Shown here piece after piece: positions 1 through 6,487 of a stretch of DNA of 13,061 nucleotides. The notes under the pieces are model-generated. The model was not told the origin of the DNA. It saw only the letters and a list, made by a program, of their open reading frames with translations, and did not search any database. Source of the DNA: Rhodospirillales bacterium 47_12_T64 (GTDB lineage: Bacteria > Pseudomonadota > Alphaproteobacteria > Kiloniellales > Kiloniellaceae); NCBI GenBank assembly GCA_002162915.1, contig MABB01000112.1, positions 1 through 13,061 on the forward strand. The letters run 5' to 3'. The position numbers and the translations under genes are program-made. Every line of letters begins with the position of its first letter. Positions within the stretch are counted from its first letter, which is position 1.

Positions 1-458
1 ATGATCACGCCGTCATCAGTCCAGGCAGTAACCTCCAGACAATCAGGCATGCTGTCGGGCTCTAGGGTAAGCGAATGATAGCGTGTCACAGTCAAAGGAT
101 CTGGTAAGTCTTTAAAGACACTGTTTCCATTGTGTCGTATTGCACTTGTTTTGCCGTGCATCGGTGTTGGCGCTCTGACAACTTTGGCACCAAATGCCTG
201 CCCAATAGATTGATGTCCGAGACAAACGCCGAGTACGGGAATTTTTCCAGCAACCCGTTCTACCAGTTCCAAACAAATACCTGCAGAAGAAGGATCACAG
301 GGACCGGGAGAAATAACAATTTTCTCTGGTTTCATTTCCAGGATCTCATCAACGGATATCTGGTCGTTGCGTTCGACGGAAATGGTCGCGCCGAGCTCGC
401 CCAGATAATGGTAGAGGTTGTAGGTAAAGCTATCGTAGTTGTCGATCAGAAGTAACAT
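1..458 (-). CDS. trpG: Anthranilate synthase component II (glutamine amidotransferase), partial
   Basis: TrpG hydrolyses glutamine and passes ammonia to TrpE, which makes anthranilate from chorismate in the cytoplasm (first step of tryptophan synthesis). The reverse strand translates from ATG at 458-456 as [20 protein letters not shown], the usual N-terminus of class I amidotransferases. SPGPCDP (residues 50-56) is the oxyanion-loop motif, and GVCLGHQ carries the nucleophile Cys79. The segment around residues 110-150 (PMHGKTS, RYHSL, DDGVI) also fits TrpG. The gene is cut by the window edge after about 152 residues, so the catalytic His/Glu near the C-terminus are outside. No convincing Shine-Dalgarno sequence precedes the start. 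Its partner trpE lies 4.5 kb away in the same orientation, separated by genes on the other strand, so trpG needs its own promoter. Identification is firm; a dual role with PabB (folate synthesis) is possible. Confidence 0.95.
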   Translation of the reverse strand, partial: MLLLIDNYDSFTYNLYHYLGELGATISVERNDQISVDEILEMKPEKIVISPGPCDPSSAGICLELVERVAGKIPVLGVCLGHQSIGQAFGAKVVRAPTPMHGKTSAIRHNGNSVFKDLPDPLTVTRYHSLTLEPDSMPDCLEVTAWTDDGVI

Positions 459-489
459 ATCGGCACGCGGGCTTTCACTTAAATTATGC

Positions 490-495
490 AGTATA
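490..495 (-). promoter_or_regulatory. Possible -10 box for trpG
   Basis: The minus strand reads TATACT here, five of six matches to the sigma-70 -10 consensus. It lies 31 bases upstream of the trpG start, which would give a leader of about 25 bases. No good -35 box is seen at the normal distance, so this is only a candidate. Nothing like a tryptophan leader peptide (clustered Trp codons) is visible between here and the copA promoter. Confidence 0.2.
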
Positions 496-598
496 GAAAA
501 TTTAGGAAGTTATAGCAGTAAGGTAAAGGTGAAGAAATAAAGAAAGGCCAGATTTTGTGCTCATTTTGCAATCTCTTCATTTTTTCTGTCCTTGAACC

Positions 599-630
599 TT
601 GACCTTCCAGTAACTGTAAGCTCCATATCT
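599..630 (+). promoter_or_regulatory. CueR/HmrR-type copper-responsive promoter-operator of copA
   Basis: A -35 box TTGACC (599-604) is followed by a dyad ACCTTCC-N7-GTAAGCT (602-622), whose centre contains the perfect inner palindrome CAGT-A-ACTG. The likely -10 is CATATC or ATATCT at 624-630, giving a stretched 19-20 base spacer. A long spacer with a dyad inside it is the hallmark of MerR-family promoters, which the metal-bound activator untwists. The ACCTTCC half-site matches known CueR/HmrR operators; the right half matches its complement at 5 of 7 positions. The promoter reads into copA, and cueR lies in the same operon, so autoregulation is expected. Confidence 0.8.
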
Positions 631-665
631 TACTTATCGAGCAAATTTTATGAGTAAGTTATCTG

Positions 666-3194
666 ATGTCAGAAACAATTGAATTGACCGCTGAGTTGAC
701 CGCAACCGAGTTGACTATTGATGGTATGAGTTGTGCAGGCTGTGTGCGTTCGATCAGTAAGGCACTTGAATCTGTTGACGGCGTTATAGAGGCTACGCCA
801 GACCTCATGAGTAACTCTGCAGTGGTGACATCGGATGGAACTGTTGAGAATGACCGTCTCCTGAAGGTACTGTCTGATAAGGGGTACAAGGCAAAGGTTG
901 TTGATCCTGTGGCCTCTCATAGTGAAAACAGTATTATTGACCTGACAATCAAGGGGATGACCTGTGCTGGATGTGTCCGTTCCGTTGAAAGGTCAATTTC
1001 GGACATAACCGGAGTATCCTCTGCATCTGTCGATTTGATGAGCGCAACTGCACGGGTAACTCTTTCAGATAATGCCCGAGATAATACCCAAGATAATACC
1101 CAAGATAATGCCGGGGACATTGGATTAATAGAACAAGAGTTGATCCGCAAAATTTCTCAATCTGGTTATGAAGCATTCCTGATGGAAAATGGTGTTTCAT
1201 CGATTTCGGGGATGGATCAGCAAGCAGACCAAACCAGAACTTATGGAGTTTTTGTTCTCTCCGTAATTTTGACAGTTCCGTTGGTTGGCCAAATGTTACT
1301 GATGCCTTTTGGTATCGAGTTAACAATCCCGCCGCTTTTCCAATTGTTACTTGCTCTCCCTGTACAGCTTGTTGCCGGAGCCCGGTTCTATAAGGGGATC
1401 TGGAGCGCTTTTAGGTACGGCCAAAGCAACATGGACACTCTTGTTGCTGTGGGGACAACGGCCGCTTTTGGATTGTCTGTCTCCGTTATGCTGGGGGATA
1501 CTTCTGAGTGGTTATCCTGGTCATCGGATATCGCGCACAGTCTTTATTTCGAAGCATCTGCAGCGGTTATTACCTTGGTTCTTCTTGGCAAAATCCTTGA
1601 AGAAAGAGCTAAAGGCAAAACCAATGAAGCCTTATTGGCATTGATGAAGCTACAGCCCTCCCTGGCTATCATCGAGCGAGATGGCGTGCAATTAGAGATA
1701 CCAGCAAGCAGAGTGCAAAAAAATGACATTGTCATCATTCGTCCCGGGGATTTGGTCCCCGTCGATGCTATTGTTTTGTCTGGTCATAGTCAGGTTGATG
1801 AAGCGATGGTTACGGGCGAATCAATGCCCGTTTCCAGAAAATCAGGTGATCATCTGATCGGAGGCACGATCAATGGAGATGGGATCTTACGGGTTCAACC
1901 AACAACTCTGGGAAAAAATTCTAAGCTTTCTCAGATTATTGAACAGGTGAAAGCTGCCAGAACAAGCAAGCCAAGGATACAAAAACTTGTTGATCAGGTG
2001 AGTGCGATTTTTGTTCCAACTGTATTGGCTATCGCATTGGGAACCTTTTTAGCCTGGTGGTTTATCGGTGGTTCTTCTCTGGAGGTCGCTATAATCAATG
2101 CCGTTACCGTGTTGGTCATCGCCTGTCCCTGTGCGCTTGGTTTGGCGACGCCTACGGCTATTATGGTCGGGAGTGGGCAGGCGGCCCGAATGGGTATCTT
2201 GATAAAGAATGCGGATGCTATCGATGGATTGGCGAGCGCGACAACAATCGTGTTTGATAAAACGGGCACTTTGACATCCGGTCGTCCAGAAGTCGTGGAC
2301 AGCCTTTTATCAGACAGTCTGCCTTCCAATCACATTTTGGCGCTGGTCGCTGGCTTGTCAAAAGACAGTTCGCACCCTCTATCCAAAGCCATTTATGTTC
2401 ATGCGCAAACTCATGAAGCATCAGCGATTAAAATGGAAAACCCCCAGGCAATCCCCGGTCTTGGGGTAAAGGGGGACGTCAATCAACGTGAGTTTTTTAT
2501 GGGCAGTGTAAAGCTCATGAAGAATGAGGGTGCTGATATGAAGTCCTTCAGTGAATTTTCAGAAAAAACGGGGCAGGAGGGATCGACCCACGTTTGGCTT
2601 GCTGAAAAATCAGAGGATGAAACGAAAATACTCGGCGTTTTTGCTCTACAGGACCAGATAAGGGAACAGGCTTATAAGGCAATCTCAGCCCTTAAAGCGG
2701 ATGGCTTGAAGGTCGTAATGCTCAGTGGGGATCAAAAACTGCCAGCTGATATGGTCGCAAAGAAATTGGGGATAGATCATGTTCAGGCGAACCTTTTGCC
2801 TGCTGATAAGTTATCCAGCCTAAAGGCGCTGCATGATAACGGAGAGCGGGTTGTTATGGTTGGCGATGGTATAAATGATGCGCCTGCCCTGGCAGGTGCA
2901 GATGTTGGCATCGCCATGGGTGATGGCACGGATGTGGCAATTAGCTCTGCTGATGCATCTCTCATCCAGAGTGATCCCTACCTCGTTCATAAGACAATTC
3001 GCACAGGCCGAATTATCCGGCAAAAGATTGCCCAGAACCTTCTCGGTGCTTTCGTGTATAATGTTATCGGCATTCCTCTGGCAGCTTCTGGTATGCTTAG
3101 TCCTGTATTGGCGGGAATTGCGATGGCACTGAGTTCTGTCACTGTAATGACAAGTTCTCTATCCCTTTATTCCTCATTGAAACGGATCGACTAA
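666..3194 (+). CDS. copA: Cu(I)-exporting P1B-type ATPase with two heavy-metal-binding domains
   Basis: This inner-membrane pump exports Cu(I) (and probably Ag(I)) from cytoplasm to periplasm using ATP. Two N-terminal HMA domains carry GMSCAGC (Cys23, Cys26) and GMTCAGC (Cys100, Cys103). Eight membrane segments are visible, starting near residue 193. The actuator motif TGES is at 383-386, the membrane metal site Cys-Pro-Cys at 487-489, the phosphorylated Asp531 in DKTGT, the His570-Pro571 motif of the nucleotide domain, and GDGIND at 733-738. The last two helices carry Tyr798-Asn799 and Met820 with Ser823-Ser824, the P1B-1 signature for monovalent copper. At 842 residues the length suits the family. 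HMA2 has an unusual repetitive Asp-Asn-rich loop at residues 135-150. The start at 666 has only a weak ribosome site (GAG about 12 bases upstream) but leaves a normal distance before HMA1. cueR follows after 3 nt in the same operon. Confidence 0.96.
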   Translation: MSETIELTAELTATELTIDGMSCAGCVRSISKALESVDGVIEATPDLMSNSAVVTSDGTVENDRLLKVLSDKGYKAKVVDPVASHSENSIIDLTIKGMTCAGCVRSVERSISDITGVSSASVDLMSATARVTLSDNARDNTQDNTQDNAGDIGLIEQELIRKISQSGYEAFLMENGVSSISGMDQQADQTRTYGVFVLSVILTVPLVGQMLLMPFGIELTIPPLFQLLLALPVQLVAGARFYKGIWSAFRYGQSNMDTLVAVGTTAAFGLSVSVMLGDTSEWLSWSSDIAHSLYFEASAAVITLVLLGKILEERAKGKTNEALLALMKLQPSLAIIERDGVQLEIPASRVQKNDIVIIRPGDLVPVDAIVLSGHSQVDEAMVTGESMPVSRKSGDHLIGGTINGDGILRVQPTTLGKNSKLSQIIEQVKAARTSKPRIQKLVDQVSAIFVPTVLAIALGTFLAWWFIGGSSLEVAIINAVTVLVIACPCALGLATPTAIMVGSGQAARMGILIKNADAIDGLASATTIVFDKTGTLTSGRPEVVDSLLSDSLPSNHILALVAGLSKDSSHPLSKAIYVHAQTHEASAIKMENPQAIPGLGVKGDVNQREFFMGSVKLMKNEGADMKSFSEFSEKTGQEGSTHVWLAEKSEDETKILGVFALQDQIREQAYKAISALKADGLKVVMLSGDQKLPADMVAKKLGIDHVQANLLPADKLSSLKALHDNGERVVMVGDGINDAPALAGADVGIAMGDGTDVAISSADASLIQSDPYLVHKTIRTGRIIRQKIAQNLLGAFVYNVIGIPLAASGMLSPVLAGIAMALSSVTVMTSSLSLYSSLKRID
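681..719 (+). repeat. Degenerate 12-base repeat at the 5' end of copA
   Basis: Three imperfect units, GAATTGACCGCT (681-692), GAGTTGACCGCA (693-704) and GAGTTGACTATT (708-719), with ACC between the second and third. All are in frame and encode ELTA-ELTA-T-ELTI just ahead of the first metal-binding domain. It looks like local duplication by strand slippage; the third unit is also the first beta strand of HMA1. Confidence 0.7.
1068..1115 (+). repeat. Four 12-base tandem repeats inside the second HMA domain of copA
   Basis: Units GATAATGCCCGA, GATAATACCCAA, GATAATACCCAA and GATAATGCCGGG lie head to tail in the copA frame and encode DNAR-DNTQ-DNTQ-DNAG (residues 135-150). The two central units are identical. 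The repeats sit in the loop between the third beta strand and second helix of HMA2, where most homologues have only a short turn. Copy number could vary without breaking the reading frame. Confidence 0.9.
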
Positions 3195-3197
3195 ACC

Positions 3198-3593
3198 ATG
3201 AAAATCGGTCAAGTAGCTACAAAATCAGGTTTACCTGCCAAGACAATTCGCTATTACGAATCAATCGGATTAATCGACCCCGCCGGTAGAACCTCTGCCG
3301 GGTACAGGGCCTATGAAGACAAGGATATTCAGACTTTGCGCTTTATACAAAGAGCCAGAAGCCTGGGGTTTTCTATAAACGAAGTCTCTGCATTGTTAAC
3401 CCTGTGGAATGATCGCAACCGGGCCAGCGCACAGGTGAAAGAACTGGCAAAACGACACGTTGAGGAAATGGATCGGAAGATAACCGAGTTACAGTCGATG
3501 AAAAGTACTCTGAGTGACCTTATCGACAAATGCCAGGGAGATCATCGGCCTGACTGCCCAATTATCGATAATTTTGCCAAGAAGAAACTATAA
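3198..3593 (+). CDS. cueR: MerR-family copper(I)-responsive transcriptional regulator
   Basis: This cytoplasmic dimeric activator senses Cu(I)/Ag(I)/Au(I) and switches on copper export promoters. An N-terminal winged helix-turn-helix starts IGQVATKSGLPAKTIRYYES (residues 3-22), the MerR signature, with the wing around residues 31-40. A long dimerisation helix spans roughly 75-110. The metal-binding loop has Cys112 and Cys120 in CQGDHRPDC, the same numbering and spacing as E. coli CueR. Ser77, the residue that distinguishes sensors of +1 ions from those of +2 ions (which carry Cys), is present. At 131 residues the length is typical. It begins 3 nt after the copA stop with little Shine-Dalgarno, so it probably depends on translation coupled to copA. 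The CueR-type operator ahead of copA is its obvious target. It could equally be named hmrR, as is usual in Alphaproteobacteria. Confidence 0.94.
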   Translation: MKIGQVATKSGLPAKTIRYYESIGLIDPAGRTSAGYRAYEDKDIQTLRFIQRARSLGFSINEVSALLTLWNDRNRASAQVKELAKRHVEEMDRKITELQSMKSTLSDLIDKCQGDHRPDCPIIDNFAKKKL

Positions 3594-3701
3594 GAAAATT
3601 TATAATTTTATCTTTTGAGTAAATTTCCAAAGCTGGTTGAGTTTCTGCTATCAACTGGTGTAATGCTGATATACATATGAACACTCATTTCGAGTGGAAT
3701 C

Positions 3702-4916
3702 ATGCCCAACAAACGCAAACCCAAACCCAAACCCAAACTTAACAAGCGATATGATGAAGGGTGGCCTCAGGATAAGAGGCGGTCTCACGCTGGAAGTTTG
3801 TTTATTGTTCTGGGTTTTGTGTTTTTTATTGCGATATCAATATCATCAGTGTTGGTGCTCCAGCGCAGTGATAAGGATAATGATACTCAGGAGCCTGTTG
3901 TCCAACAAACAAAAGAGCAGGCGCAAACTCAGGCCGAGACCCAGGCGCTGGCGGCAGCACCTGCGAACAAGCCACACCCCATAAATCTTGGTAATATCTC
4001 AATCAATGACACGATTATTGACGATGGCACCGAGAGTGAAACGCTTGAACTTCCGCCGAGTGTAACGATTACTACATCCGCCAAAACACCAGAAGATATA
4101 CCCGTGGTGCCAAGTCGATCTGCTCAAAACAAAAAAGCAGAAACGATGACCACACCCGAGAGCGAAATTGCGTCTCTCCCGCCTGCGGTTGAAGTTAATA
4201 AAAGCTCTGTACCCAAGGCATCATGGGTACGACCTGAACGCCCTATGATTGCGATTGTACTTGATGATGTTGGTGTAAACAGGAGGGGGGCTGAACGTGC
4301 GATCGGGCTTCCCGGTGCAATTACTCTTTCATTTATGACCTATGCGAGCGGTGTTAAGGAAATGACACGTGCGGCTCGTGATAAGGGGCATGAACTTATG
4401 TTGCATGTCCCTATGGAACCTTTGGGTCGTGCGGATCCTGGACCTCAAGCTCTTCTTCTTGGTTTATCTGATGAAGAAATCTTATCCCGTCTGGAGTGGG
4501 GTATGGCTCGGTTTGATGGTTATATTGGTATCAATAACCATATGGGGAGCAAGTTTACCGGCTGGGATCGAGGGATGAGTGTTGTAATGCAACGCATAGA
4601 GAAAACAGATTATTTCTTTATGGATTCACGAACATCGCCCAATAGTGTCGCAGCGGAGACTGCTGCGTCTTTAGGAGTACCCGTCCTGAGGAGAGACACT
4701 TTTATCGACAATGATTACCAAGATATCCAAAAAATTATATCACAGCTGGAATTGACCGAAAAGATTGCACAAAAGAATGGTCATGCCATTGCTATTGGTC
4801 ACCCGCATAAAACAACGGTCGAAGCGTTGTCACAATGGATTGAAGCCGCAGAGAAACGCGGCTTTGATGTAGTTCCAATTTCTGCGATTCTGGCGTTAAA
4901 AAATCCGGCAGAGTAG
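3702..4916 (+). CDS. Divergent polysaccharide deacetylase family protein (YibQ/DUF610), membrane-anchored
   Basis: The family shares the NodB-type carbohydrate deacetylase fold, but its substrate is not established. The N-terminus is a short basic tail with Lys-Pro repeats, then one membrane helix (about residues 32-53), so the rest should face the periplasm. Residues 55-175 are a low-complexity Gln/Thr/Pro/Ala-rich linker. The catalytic-type domain fills about 178-400, with candidate metal or active-site residues Asp188-Asp189 (LDDVG), His280 (NNHMGS), Asp308-Ser-Arg (MDSRTS) and His367-Pro-His369 (GHPH), all family-typical. So the enzyme looks intact. The start ATG at 3702 has GAGTGG a few bases upstream. 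It lies 108 bases after cueR on the same strand, with no strong terminator between, and it converges with trpE. Copper-linked expression by read-through is possible but unproven. Elsewhere the family often sits beside peptidoglycan hydrolase or ctpA protease genes, which are absent here. Confidence 0.88.
   Translation: MPNKRKPKPKPKLNKRYDEGWPQDKRRSHAGSLFIVLGFVFFIAISISSVLVLQRSDKDNDTQEPVVQQTKEQAQTQAETQALAAAPANKPHPINLGNISINDTIIDDGTESETLELPPSVTITTSAKTPEDIPVVPSRSAQNKKAETMTTPESEIASLPPAVEVNKSSVPKASWVRPERPMIAIVLDDVGVNRRGAERAIGLPGAITLSFMTYASGVKEMTRAARDKGHELMLHVPMEPLGRADPGPQALLLGLSDEEILSRLEWGMARFDGYIGINNHMGSKFTGWDRGMSVVMQRIEKTDYFFMDSRTSPNSVAAETAASLGVPVLRRDTFIDNDYQDIQKIISQLELTEKIAQKNGHAIAIGHPHKTTVEALSQWIEAAEKRGFDVVPISAILALKNPAE
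3717..3737 (+). repeat. AAACCC hexamer repeat encoding a Lys-Pro tail
   Basis: Three head-to-tail AAACCC units (3717-3734) plus a partial fourth, in frame with the deacetylase gene, encode alternating Lys and Pro at residues 6-12. They give the cytoplasmic tail a strong positive charge just before the membrane helix. This is a slippage-prone simple repeat, but a loss or gain of whole hexamers keeps the frame. Confidence 0.85.
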
Positions 4917-4969
4917 GAACCCAAACCGACTTTTTATATTAGTTGTCGTTTATGCTCGGGGCAGCAAGG

Positions 4970-6487
4970 TTATAGATTGCTTTTTTGAGCAGCGAACCGA
5001 ACCGCTTCTTCAGCCGCGCGGATTAAGGCCCGTGCCTTGTTGTGACACTCTTGATATTCAGATTCTGGAACCGAATCAGCAACCACACCGGCACCAGCTT
5101 GAATATACATTGTCTGATCTTTGACAATTGCTGTGCGCAAGGCAATACAGGTATCCATACCGCCGCCAGCACCAAAGTACCCAACTGCTCCGCCGTAAAT
5201 GCCACGACGTTCAGGCTCGAGCTCATCAATGATTTCCATTGCCCGAACTTTGGGGGCGCCGGAAACCGTACCCGCAGGAAAACCTGCCGCTAAGGCATCG
5301 ATCATATCGGCGCGTTTGGTATCAAGTGTACCTTCGACGTTAGAGACGATGTGCATAACATGGCTGTATAATTCAATGATCATACGCTCTGTTACTTCAA
5401 TACTACCGACCTCTGCGACGCGGCCGACGTCATTTCTTCCCAAATCAAGCAGCATTAAATGTTCGGCAAGTTCTTTAGGATCAGAGAGCAAATCTGCTGC
5501 TAGCTCTTTGTCTTCTGCCGCATTGGCACCGCGTTTTCTAGTTCCGGCAATAGGGCGAATAGTAACCTTGCCATCCCTGACCCGAACGAGAATTTCCGGG
5601 CTGGATCCCACAACGGAGAAATTGCCAAAGTTTAAATAGAACAAGAAGGGCGATGGGTTAAGTCTTCTCAACGCGCGATATAGCGCAAAGGGAGGAAGAG
5701 TAAAGGGGACTGAAAACCTTTGGGAAAGAACGACCTGAAAGACATCGCCAGCCAGGATGTATTCCTTGGCTCTATCGATGATGCCATGAAATTCTTCACG
5801 CGAAAGATTCGAGGCCGTTTCCGGTAGAACCAGATCCCCTTCGAAAATCTCAGGTTTATGTACGAGTGGTGCATTAAAATCGGTTGTTACAGCAGCAAGT
5901 CTGTCGTGTGCCTTTTCAAAAGCTTTCCTTGCAGAAATGTCGTCTTCCGGCCAAACCGCTGTTGTTACCAGAATTTGATCTTCTACCCGATCAAAAATGG
6001 CCGTGACTGTCGGGCGAAGGTACATGCCTTCTGGTAATCCCAAGGGATCAGGATTGTCAGTGGGCAGGTGTTCCATCTGCCTGACGGTCTCATACCCCAT
6101 ATAACCAACGATGCCAGCTGCCATCGGAGGCAAGTCTTCTGGAAGATCAAACTTGCACTCGGCTACCAGCTTACGGAGGCTTTCAAGGGCGGTATCGTTT
6201 TCAATCTCGAAAGCTTCTGGTGATGTCTTGTACTTTCGATTGATTTCGGCTTTGGCCCCGTTACAGCGCCAGACCAAATCAGGATCGAAACCGATAAAAG
6301 AGTAACGACCGATTGTATTGCCGCCTTCTACAGATTCAAAAAGAAAGCTGTTTTCTCTCTGCTCGGCAAGCTTAAGAAAGGCGGATACTGGCGTTTCCAA
6401 ATCGGCAATCAGTGTCGTCCAGACGACTTGAGGTTTGTTTTTCTCATAGATCTTTGAGAAAACCTCATATGTAATCGGATCAGCCAT
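4970..6487 (-). CDS. trpE: Anthranilate synthase component I
   Basis: TrpE converts chorismate to anthranilate with ammonia from TrpG, in the cytoplasm. The 505 residues match the usual length. The feedback-inhibition element appears as LFES (49-52) followed ten residues later by Ser63, a slight variant of the LLES-X10-S pattern, so tryptophan inhibition is likely retained. The chorismate-binding domain shows GSSPE (294-298), IAGTRKRG (313-320), LLDLGRND (346-353), GTVSGAPK (406-413) and IQAGAGVVADS (462-472), all hallmark motifs. It reads as TrpE rather than PabB on overall similarity and the intact inhibition element. The start codon overlaps the ppiD stop by one base (TAATG), so it is probably translated by coupling and transcribed from the ppiD promoter. 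The 3' end converges with the deacetylase gene, 53 bases apart. trpG is 4.5 kb downstream rather than adjacent. Confidence 0.96.
   Translation of the reverse strand: MADPITYEVFSKIYEKNKPQVVWTTLIADLETPVSAFLKLAEQRENSFLFESVEGGNTIGRYSFIGFDPDLVWRCNGAKAEINRKYKTSPEAFEIENDTALESLRKLVAECKFDLPEDLPPMAAGIVGYMGYETVRQMEHLPTDNPDPLGLPEGMYLRPTVTAIFDRVEDQILVTTAVWPEDDISARKAFEKAHDRLAAVTTDFNAPLVHKPEIFEGDLVLPETASNLSREEFHGIIDRAKEYILAGDVFQVVLSQRFSVPFTLPPFALYRALRRLNPSPFLFYLNFGNFSVVGSSPEILVRVRDGKVTIRPIAGTRKRGANAAEDKELAADLLSDPKELAEHLMLLDLGRNDVGRVAEVGSIEVTERMIIELYSHVMHIVSNVEGTLDTKRADMIDALAAGFPAGTVSGAPKVRAMEIIDELEPERRGIYGGAVGYFGAGGGMDTCIALRTAIVKDQTMYIQAGAGVVADSVPESEYQECHNKARALIRAAEEAVRFAAQKSNL

Noticed and set aside
949..1326. 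Minus-strand open frames inside copA and similar shadow frames in trpE, ppiD, pyrG and kdsA
   Set aside because: They lie entirely within strongly identified genes on the other strand or frame, show no recognisable domains, and have no ribosome sites of note.
1716..1726. Slippery A-AAA-AAT heptamer in copA (1718-1724) with an immediate -1 frame TGA, recalling the E. coli copA frameshift product
   Set aside because: The E. coli signal follows HMA1 and yields a small chaperone. Here the product would stop inside the actuator domain at about residue 353, no downstream structure is evident, and a second similar A-run occurs near 1914, so chance is the simpler reading.
3594..3613. AT-rich hairpin AAAATT-TAT-AATTTT after cueR as a terminator
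   Set aside because: The stem has no GC pairs and there is no clean T tract, so it would be too weak to call.
4917..4969. Bidirectional terminator between the deacetylase gene and trpE
   Set aside because: Only a 4-bp CGAC/GTCG pairing around a T-rich stretch is visible, which is not enough to call a terminator despite the convergent layout.
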